Source: Paraphaeosphaeria minitans (lineage: Eukaryota; Ascomycota; Dothideomycetes; Pleosporales; Didymosphaeriaceae). Taken from it: a stretch of DNA of 64,000 nucleotides. Both the position numbers and the translations under genes were made by a program. Location: contig WJXW01000002.1 in NCBI GenBank assembly GCA_015832175.1, forward strand, positions 4,278,001 to 4,342,000. Direction: 5' to 3'. Within the stretch, counting starts at the first letter, position 1. Every line of letters starts with the position of its first letter. Positions 56,054 to 64,000 of this stretch are shown here, piece after piece. Under the pieces are notes generated by a model. That model had not been told where the DNA came from, did no database searches, and saw only the letters and a program-made list of their open reading frames with translations.

Positions 56054-59053
56054 CTACCGGCCCCCAAAGTATTCCGTCCTCCCCTGCCCCGTGTGTTCCG
56101 GACTGTACGGCGTATACGCACTGCTCAGCGGCGTATGCCCACCCATCGGCTGCGCGCCATGCAGCAACATCGCGTCGTCCCTCGCACTGGTGTTGCTGAC
56201 CGTGCGGCCGAAGCCATGACTGTCAGGGCTGGGACTGTACTCGCGCAGGTTGCTCGGCGTGGAGTGGTAGCCCGCGGGGTACGTGACGCCCACGCCGGGC
56301 TCGTCGCGGTCGGAGCCGCGGGACATTGGGCGGCCACGCTCGCCATCCATAACCGTCGACGGTGTACCGGGTCTGCTAATCGTCGAGGGCCCGTAAAGGG
56401 AGCCCGTGTCGCCTCCCGCCTCGTCGGCGAACTCGGGGCGGTCCTTGAAGTTCTCGAAGTCCATGTTGGACTCTGAGACGAATTCGAAGGGGCCGGCCGC
56501 CGCGGCGACCTTGCCTGGGTTCTCTTTCGACATGCGCTTCATGCTGTAGACGTCGCTGTAGCCGGCGGTGACGCCGAGATCGCCGTCCAGGCGACCGCGG
56601 TAGACTTCGGCGAGGAGGTGCTTGCTCTTCTCGTGCACCATGGGTACGGTTAGCTTTTGGTAGAGGGCAGGGTGGCCGAAGCGGACGGCGACGCGGTCGC
56701 GCCTGCGGGATTCCTTGTCAATCGGCGGAGGGGCCTCGACACCCTTGTGTGTTTCGCCCTTGGTGTAGTATTTCATAGCACTGTCGAAGGTAGCCTTGCA
56801 GTAGAATTTGAAACCGATCAGCAAGAACGGGATTGGAGCCATCGCGCCAAGCATCGTTGTTCTGTCACCACCACGAGCGGCGACCATGAGGGCGACGATG
56901 CAATTGGAGAGGAAAGTACCGACAAGCAGGCGATTGAAGATGGTGCGCCAGTAGAGACCTCCAGAATCGTTTTTGGTCGCGAAGACGTATCTAGACATGT
57001 CAGCTGACAGATGCGAACGTAATAAAGGCAACTTACAGTAGAAGGTACTTCTTCATGGAGGAGTCGACGGCGAAGTAGAATGCAGTAACGACCAAGGTAA
57101 TGGGCTGGAGAGACCCGAAACAGAGGGCAACGGTGGAGTAGAAAAGCAAGTAGTTGTAGTAGCCCGCATAGTCGAAAGGCGGAGGAGCAGTCCGCTGGAT
57201 GAGCTCACGCGGCGTCGGGTTCAAGAATTTCCTGGAGAAAGATCCCCATCCGAGGTTGACGGCCTGGGATAAGTCGATCGCAGCACCAAGATTACGCTGA
57301 ATGAGCCAAGTCACCCAGAAAGGGGAAATCCGGCAGAGAGCAATCATGGTGTTTACAAGCGGGTGGACCTCGTTGATGATGTCGTACCACTTCATGTTGT
57401 TCTTGGTTGCGAGATCCACGGTGGTCGCAACCATGCTGAACACGGCACCAAAGAGCGAAAAGATGATGAGATTGTTTATCAAGAAGAAAGAGTAGAGCTT
57501 CGAGATGACGTGTCGTTCACGAGACGTTTTTGAAAGATCGCCTGCTTTGATGGAAAGGCGGCGGAATATGATGGGTAAGAAGTAGTAGATCAGTGAGGTC
57601 AAGGCCGGTGCAGCAATACCTAGAAGAAACAAGTAAGCATGGTTGATACGCTTCAGCGATTCTTGGATATGTACCTTGCACAACGGCCCATGTCTTGGGA
57701 TTGCTCCTGTATTCTTTATCGAATTCAGGCCAAAGAGAAGCAATGTTGTTCAGCTGGGCAAGAAAGACGGCAATAAGGGCGTTAGGAACAAAGTACAAGA
57801 CCGTAAGTAGCGTAATCCACAGACTGTTGACAAACTTCCTCCAGCGTCGGGTCTTTGCGTCCAGGGAGAGGTTCTTCCATATAATGTCCTTGGGCCGCGG
57901 GGCAAGCTGGACAAGTGCACCCTTGGACTTCTTGCTCCGCGCGGCGTACGCTACTGTATGTGCAGATTCAATCGTTTCGTAGCTGGCAAATCCGTAGGAC
58001 ATTGCGTCGCGCTTGTCCACGGTCTCCCTGACATTTTTAATCTCAGCCTCCAACCGCAGAATCCTCGCGGTCAAATAATCAATCGCATCCACCTTTTCTT
58101 GTCTGCCGCCAAATCCCGGATCTTTCTTCGCGGGTTTGCAGAGTGGCCGTGTTGCTGGCAGACTGGCCGGATTCTTCAGGTATTTTGCCAGGACTTGCTC
58201 CAGCTCAATGACGGCCTCCTCGTGGGCTTCGAAGAGATCGGGCAAATCCTTGACGTTTCGACCAACGGATGCACGCGGGACATCGGGCGTCGCCTTGATG
58301 CTGTCGGTGATCTCAACAATGCCCTGATCGGTGCGCAATTTCCTGGCAACATCCGTGATCATCAAAGTCCGCGAATGGAGGCTGTTCTGGTAGTCGGGGC
58401 TCTCCATGAACTTTCTCCGTAGCTGCAGGATGGCGCGATAGGTCCACCACAAAAAACCACAGATGATGATGTCGAAAATGTAGGCACAGACGACGAAAGC
58501 CCAGAAAGGCTGGCCAAACAAGTACATGGGGGTCATGGTAAAGACGATGCCGGAGATGGACGTGTCTTGTCCAACATTGGAGGCTTTGGCCATGTTGACG
58601 GGCAGTATGATGCAACAGGCGACTATGGCGAGGCAGATGAACATGTTGCGCAACATGCGGGCAACGCGCAAAAAGACAGTGCCGTCCAGGCCAATCATGT
58701 GCATGTACTCGAGCTCGTTGGTCTTGAAGACGGGACGGAACCAGGCGAACAGGCTCTTATCCATGGGCGGCGGTTTGTGTCTTTCATCAGCATGGCGGAG
58801 GCGAGGCGCGTACACGACGTCGTTCCATGGCCGGAGGACGCAGAAGGCGAGGAAGATGGCGGCGGTAACGCCCAGCGAGGTGCCCAGGGCAGCGACAATG
58901 GAGTTTCCTGCGACCTTTCCCTGTCAGCATTCGCTCGCGGTTGGCCAGCATCTCGCATACCTGACTGCTGAAGGGATCCTTCATGAGGTCGAAGAGCTTG
59001 TCTCCCAAGCTTTGTTCCTGTCGCGGGAACATGCCCCGCGAGCTCGACCCCAT
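56054..59053 (-). CDS. CSC1/OSCA (TMEM63-type) cation channel
   Basis: A calcium-permeable, stress- or stretch-gated cation channel of the DUF221/CSC1 family, in the plasma or endomembrane. Four exons: 58961-59053, 57675-58914, 57037-57619 and 56054-56990, with introns of 46, 55 and 46 nt, give 950 residues. The N-terminus is short; the first span is SIVAALGTSLGVTAAIFLAF, followed by VLRPWNDVVYAPR. The cytosolic loop has SRTLMITDVARKLR (the LP/RTLM block), an RNM-like fold and the conserved APRPKDIIWKNL. The pore region includes LITSLIYYFLPIIFRRL-type helices, SRERHVISKLYSFFLINN and YYNYLLFYSTVALCFGSLQP, then FDSAMKYYTKGE. About ten to eleven membrane spans in all. The C-terminal 230 residues are hydrophilic, Ser/Pro-rich. 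Confidence 0.92.
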
Positions 59054-60234
59054 TGTGAAGGCTGTGTGTGTGTGATGTTGACTTTCTTGGTGTGGAGGAA
59101 GCAGCGAGCGTATTCGATGGGAAGGTGCGTCCAAGTATGTCGTGTACCGAGGGAGAAGGCGCGAGGGATGATAGCCAGAAGTCAGGGCTGTGTCTAATCA
59201 ATAGCCAGCAGCGTGCCCGGAGCAATTACAAAGATTACGATGTGCGGCGTGGGGACCAAGGGGAAGGCGTCGAGCAGACAAAGGGTCAAACAGATGGGCA
59301 GCGTTCAGCGAGTGTGGGATAACGAGGGTAGAAGGACTTCGCGCGACGGCTTCGTGCACACTGCACGCTGCACGCTGCACCACTGCAGCCCGTTGACACG
59401 ATGACGGCGCATCCCTGCCGCATGCTTGTCGCGCCCAGGAGGGTCCACGCGGAGCTGGCCATTCGCCATTCGTTGGTCGGCGCGCCTACAAGGCGCCGTT
59501 GTCTCTTCGCGACGCGATTAGGTATTTTGGGCCATGGTCGCGACCTGCACCCTTCCATGGCCACGCCAAATGCTACCTACCGGCTACTTACCTACCTACC
59601 CACCCTACGCAACATCCAACAGAACGTTCCTTGTATTGGTGTTCTACACAAAATCGTCATGGCAGCAGCGCCGAACAACTCTCTGAAGGACTGAACGAGT
59701 ACCTACACCGCGTGGTCTCGGCTGCTAGCCGCACTGTGAGACCGCTCGCACAAACGCCACCCGGCGTCTCTCGAAACACCTGGCCTGGAAGATTATTTTT
59801 ATGCGCGACAGCGACCTCTGTCCATTGGCCGCAGCCTCTTGAAACGGCCCGCTTAAACAAGTACGAGGCGTGCCTTTCTTCCGTCCTGAGCATTCCAGGA
59901 ACCCTCTTTTCCGCCGCGCCGGAACAGCGGGTAGGTAGGTACGCATACGGTAGCGGTGCGCTGCGCTCGAGGGCTGACAGGAGACCGGGTCCGCTGTTCG
60001 GACAATTCCCGCCCGTCCACCGTGGACACCGATCCTGCAGCGTCGCGACACGCGATGGCGAGTTACGCTGGGCAGCACGTCGCAGTTTCGTTGATCTTCG
60101 TCGCATGGTGCCGGACGGGGAGGCAATATGTGCGACATCGCCTGCATCGGGCACCGGATGGGATGCACGAGGACACATTCTTCAATGAGGAATGATGGCC
60201 GTCGAGGGTGTACGTCATATGATGGCCTTACCGG

Positions 60235-60290
60235 GTACCGTTCGTTCAGTACCGTTCGTTCAGTACCGTTCGTTCAGTACCGTTCGTTCA
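60235..60290. repeat. Four perfect 14-bp repeats
   Basis: GTACCGTTCGTTCA repeated exactly four times (56 bp). Confidence 0.97.
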
Positions 60291-60347
60291 TGCGACGACT
60301 ACGCCTTCGACTGCGACTAGGGGTCTACGCCGTAGGGCTGCTGCTGG

Positions 60348-60504
60348 ACATGGTCTACATGAGCCGGGACCTATCCAGTAAACGTTAACATGGTCTCCTT
60401 GAGCAGGGACCTGTTCAGTAGCATGGTTTACTTGAGCAGGGACTTGTCCGGTAAACGTTGACATGATCTACTTAAGCAAGAACCTGTCCAGTAAACGTTG
60501 ACAT
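60348..60504. repeat. Four imperfect 34-40 bp repeats
   Basis: Units begin ACATGGTCTAC or a near variant, continue TTGAGCAGGGACCTGTCC, and end AGTAAACGTTG. The second copy lacks the AAACGTTG end. Confidence 0.93.
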
Positions 60505-60823
60505 ATCCCTTCCCTCATCCCACGTATACCCTCTCCCAACACATCTTTCCAACCCGCATCGTAAGAAAAGCGACATTTCAAGCCCCCCACACACGGTAAA
60601 ATAGCGTCGGCATGACAGTCACACGAAGCTTTCCCAATTTCCTCTCCGCCCCTCAAAATCATACAATGTCCATGTAGCGAACCCAGACGCTAGCTATGCA
60701 GTGACACACACGCAACCATTGCGGCGTCAAAAGTCCTGGTATCTATACCTACGGTAATACCGAACCGCGCACCAACCCTTCCAGACCCAAAAGCGCCAGC
60801 AAAACCGAGGGCAGCATGGTAGG

Positions 60824-62664
60824 TCAGATGTCCAGCTGCATACGCACGTCGTCCCCCATTCTCCACTCGTCATCCCTCGCCGTCCTCTCCAGCGGGGTAT
60901 GCACGTCGTTCTCGTCGCTCCTTCGACTCAGGGTACTGCTCGTGCTCGTTGCGATTGTCGCAGCAGTGGTGTCGCTGCCACCCCTGCTGCGGCTCCTCCC
61001 GCTCCTCTTCTTGAACCACCCACGCTTGCTTTTGTTGGCTGTGGCGTCCATGTCTGATGTGTAATGGTCGGGGTTGATGCTTTCGGCGAGATTGGTGTCA
61101 GTGCTGGCGATTGCGCTGGCTGCTAAATTGGGGATGGTGCTGGTGCTGGAGTTGACTTTGGTCAAGGTGTTGGGCGCGGCAGAGACGGAACGGGAGTGAG
61201 TAGATCGTTTTGAAGAGGGTGTCGGTGTGGAAGGCTCTGCGGCATCTGCGATGGGGTCGAGGCGGGGGGTGGGGATGGGGGTGATGTCGGTCGATGGAGT
61301 GACCTCGACGAGTTCGGCGTCGCGATACCACTTGCGTCGGCGGGTGTAGCGGCCCCATCCATCTTGCCCTCTGCGGCCGTCTCGCCACTGTTGCTCGTTA
61401 GTTCTGGTTGAGAAATGTGCTTCGGCGTACGTACTTTGTTGTCGTAGTATATCCACCCAGCTTCCTCTCCGGAGGCAGCTTTGGCACTCTTCACATCTTT
61501 CTCGGCACCGTCAACCTTCCACTCGCTACCCTGTATCCATCGCCACCTAGCCTGCCCTCCTTCCACGTCAGGAAGCTCAAAGTCTTCCTTTGGTGGCACA
61601 GGGTTGAGGTGTTCGTCAGTCCATGCTGCTCGTTCATAAGCCATCATGGAGGATGTCCACCCTATGCCCAGCCATCTCCTTTGATTTTCGTAGATGTTGA
61701 AAGTGAAACGAACTCCTGGTGAATCTGGCCGTCGCTTAGCGGCAAGAGAGGCAGCGACTTCCTGAGCACTCTTTCTCCTTGGTGGCAGGGCCGGGGCACC
61801 GTCCTTGTCCTTCGCTGCAAGATCTATGTCGCCGAAGTTCAACCCAGTGAGGAAGACGCAAGTTTTGCGTACTGTTCGAGACCGCCAAAGGATTGCGCGT
61901 GAGACACGGGCGGGTCGGGAGTGCCAGCTAAGCACAATGGTACCCACGACCAACACAACCCGCTTCGTGGTGAGTATGTAGAACGGTGGCAGTGTCAGGA
62001 TTATCCAGATGGGTAAGACGAAAAGTATCCGAACAAAGAGTAGGGTAAGCGCCGGTCTCGTGGTCGCCGAAGTCGCCGTCCTTTGCGTGGAGAGGAAGTC
62101 TGTTAGTCGCAAAAATGGATCGAGAAGGATGCTGCATCGTGATGTAAACAGTTTGAGGCTGTCTACGATCTCCTCCAAGCTCTTGTGGTGTTTGATAGTG
62201 CTCTCCGATTCGGCCCTGCTGTGTCCTTTCTGGCCTTTCTCGCCCGTAAACGAAGTGGACGAAAGCGGGGAGTATCTTCGAGAATACATGCCCGCGATCA
62301 GACCTAGCACGAGTGCGATCGGTCCTGCATATCTTGTAACTGCGTCACCATATAGCACCAAAGCCCAGAACCCAGCTACTAGAAGGAAGCTTTCCCACGG
62401 ATCCCCGGTCGTCCATGTTAATAGCCCGACAAACTTGTTCAGTGGTAGTATGAACGAATGCGAGTATGCCAACACGCGCGTGATCTGCGGTGGTGTCGCT
62501 GCGAGTAAAGGGCTCTTCTGGTGTACTAATATTGCGGATCGTAGCTTCGTCTGCGGTGTAGCTTGACCTAGGGCGGAGGGAGAGAAGGCAGCGTATGTGG
62601 GCGGGTTCGGGTCGGGCGTAGGCTGCGGAGACGCATCGTTTCCGGGGCGGGATGGAGTGGACAT
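60824..62664 (-). CDS. Pex24/Pex23-family peroxisomal membrane peroxin with DysF domain
   Basis: An integral membrane peroxin that in yeasts acts at ER-peroxisome contact sites and controls peroxisome number and size. Exons 61435-62664 and 60824-61387 with a 47-nt GTACGT..ACAG intron give 597 residues. The first in-frame ATG is at 62664 (MSTPSRPGNDASPQPT); the frame is open 30 codons further but only to TTG. Residues about 45-260 hold the Pex24-type membrane region (LRSAILVHQKSPLLAATPPQ, ITRVLAYSHSFILPLNKFVG, FVRILFVLPIWIILTLPPFYI). The C-terminal half is a dysferlin (DysF) domain: FTFNIYENQRRWLGIGWT, WRWIQGSEW, GWIYYDNK, then after the intron WRDG and GWGRYTRRRKWYRDAELVE. The tail is disordered and Ser/Arg-rich. 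Confidence 0.92.
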
Positions 62665-63400
62665 ACGTTCTAGCCACGGGGTATCTTTGGGTGTATTAGC
62701 ATGGTGTGAGGTTCGCAAGTGTTGGTGTTTGAGTGTGCGGAGTGAACTTGCCAAATGCTGCCATGCATAGAGAGAAGCTGCGTCATAGCCGATAGTGGCT
62801 CGCTCGTATGCGCCAGTGTGTTGAGTGCGATGTTTAGTGCAGCCACGAATCGGATCGACTTGGTATGGCTGAGTTACTTCAAAGATAGTTTAGACGGTTT
62901 AGAGAATACGTTTTCAAGAGGCGCGATGTCGAAGCTTGAAGTGTGGATTCGCACTCGGAACGGCGGGCGGAGAGCTGCTGTAGGTAGCGCATGTGAAGGC
63001 CATAGCCGAAAGTCTTGAGCCGCTATGAATGACAACGAGCAGGACAATCTCAACAAACGCAGAGCTGCGCCGAGGAATCGAAGCCAGCTTTTGGCCATCT
63101 CTTATCTGCGAATTTACAACTGTTGCTTGAAAGCCCTGTTGTGGTTGCTTCCCTTGGTATCCGCCTTTGCGCTCGCGATACGATTGGTTGTTGGCTCCCA
63201 GGACCGAAATGTGGACTGGGGCAAGATCACGGGATCGATTCTGACCCGGAATCGCGCCGAATCTTCAGAAATCCTACGACTCTCCCTTCCGCCGCCGCCG
63301 CCTGCATTCCGGTCGCAGCATCCATCAAGACCCCGACGGCGGTTGCTGTCACTACGTCCTCGTTCGCTTACTGTATTTGAATCGCAAACTATTCATCACA
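62665..63400. other. Divergent intergenic region (peroxin / PAM16)
   Basis: About 740 bp between divergent starts. A plus-strand frame opens at an ATG at 63025 (MNDNEQDNLNKRR), but its 3' part overlaps PAM16 in another frame, so I take it as shadow. Confidence 0.5.
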
Positions 63401-63859
63401 ATGGTAAATATCTTACCTCGTACGGCTGCAACATGCGACTAACTGCTCCAGGCCCACCGCATAATAACACAAGTCATCTTCAGTGGCGCCCGAATCATAG
63501 GCCGCGCCGTTTCCGAGTCGTACCGTCAAGCTGCCGCGTCCCAGAAATATGCCGCCGCAGGCCAGAAATCGGGCGGCGGCTTTTCGTCATCGAACATTAC
63601 CATGGACGAAGCTTGCCAGATTCTGAATGTTGGACCCTCGAAAATGGGACAAATAGACGAAGCATTCGTCACGGAAAGATTCAAGCGGCTATTCGACCTC
63701 AACGATCCTAAGAAGGGTGGCAGCTTCTACCTGCAGAGCAAGATATTGAGAGCGAGAGAGCGCATCGAGCGCGAAGTACAAGGGTTCAAACAGATGGCAG
63801 AGAGGGAACAAGAATTGTCAGAAGGGTTCAAGCCGAAGTGGACGAAGGATTCGAAATGA
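63401..63859 (+). CDS. PAM16: PAM16/TIM16, mitochondrial import motor subunit
   Basis: The J-like regulatory partner of Pam18 in the presequence translocase-associated import motor on the matrix side of the inner membrane. Exon 1 is only the ATG (63401-63403); a 48-nt GTAAAT..CCAG intron follows; exon 2 is 63452-63859. The protein has 136 residues, normal for the family. The N-terminus MAHRIITQVIFSGARIIGRAVSESYRQA is the hydrophobic membrane-associated segment. The J-like domain (from about residue 50) reads NITMDEACQILNV, then FKRLFDLNDPKKGGSFYLQSKILRARERIERE; the HPD motif of true J-proteins is absent, as expected for Pam16. Gene identity is clear from the N-terminal signature and length. 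Confidence 0.95.
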
Positions 63860-64000
63860 GGTGGATAATCCAAAGGTGATGCGACCGCACATACTCGTTC
63901 GATGATGAGCGAGCCATTCGGAATGGCGAGCTCTCGCTCTACGCAGCGGACTGTGTAGTTCTGTTTTCCGGCATTAGATGGCGTTTGGACAGCGACATAG
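63860..64000. other. PAM16 3' flank
   Basis: Only 141 bases to the window end. Nothing recognised. Confidence 0.4.

Larger units (their letters stand above)
59054..60823. other. Intergenic with tandem repeats
   Basis: Upstream of the channel gene. No gene recognised. Two tandem arrays at 60235-60290 and 60348-60504 are listed separately. Confidence 0.5.

Noticed and set aside
58915..58960. 40-nt alternative intron 1 in the CSC1 gene (acceptor CTGACAG)
   Set aside because: The branch-like CTGAC would touch the acceptor; the GGGAAAG acceptor six bases on is better spaced. Both keep frame, so the two extra residues remain possible.
63025..63711. 228-codon plus-strand ORF with a possible membrane segment
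   Set aside because: Its second half overlaps PAM16 in another frame and becomes Pro/Arg-rich nonsense; the first half sits in the PAM16 promoter region.
1..64000. CRISPR arrays, bacterial operons, ribosome binding sites, rRNA genes
   Set aside because: None seen; the window is fungal nuclear DNA.

Overview
This 64 kb window is eukaryotic and reads as a filamentous ascomycete (Pezizomycotina; a dothideomycete-like fungus is my inference). The reasons are short spliceosomal introns of about 44 to 140 nt with GT..AG ends and CTGAC/CTAAC-like branch sites, pyrimidine-rich promoters, and fungal families: deuterolysin, CFEM protein, TDT malate/sulfite transporter, CSC1/OSCA channel, Pex24-type peroxin. 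I rebuilt exon structures by hand from reading frames and splice signals. No database search was run.

Layout. 1-2.6 kb: no convincing gene. 2.6-12.3 kb: deuterolysin (+), an unknown Lys/Pro-rich protein (+), old yellow enzyme (-), GDSL esterase (+), TDT-family transporter (+). 12.3-13.5 kb: decayed protein kinase (-). 14.1-15.5 kb: L-domain-like membrane protein (-). 16.7-19.8 kb: large unknown protein with two tandem Cys/His modules (-). 21.2-23.9 kb: glucosidase II beta (+) convergent with a CFEM protein (-). 25.9-29.6 kb: 1237-residue disordered protein (-). 29.6-35.2 kb: gene desert with minisatellites. 35.26-35.40 kb: tRNA-Leu(CAG) carrying an ordinary anticodon-loop intron and also a 51-nt GTAAGT..AG insertion in the D arm. 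35.7-36.8 kb: GCIP-like protein (+). 37-43.5 kb: accessory-looking stretch with a frameshifted caspase-fold-like gene, a polyketide synthase fossil and a sugar transporter with an apparent AT-AC intron. 43.6-50.6 kb: dense small genes (AT-hook/RG protein, a conserved-looking gene interrupted by an in-frame TAG, a coiled-coil protein, an alpha/beta hydrolase, a Cys-rich secreted protein). 50.6-56 kb: AT-rich, repeat-rich, with RIP-like relics. 56-59 kb: CSC1/OSCA channel (-). 60.2-60.5 kb: tandem repeats. 60.8-62.7 kb: Pex24/DysF peroxin (-). 63.4-63.9 kb: PAM16/TIM16 (+).

The genes do not form one pathway. Housekeeping functions (ER glycoprotein trimming, mitochondrial import, peroxisome biogenesis, ion channel) alternate with secreted or environment-facing proteins (protease, esterase, CFEM protein, small Cys-rich protein, transporters) and with decayed secondary-metabolism and kinase genes. 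The strongest oddities are the doubly interrupted tRNA, the AT-AC intron and the gene with an in-frame TAG.
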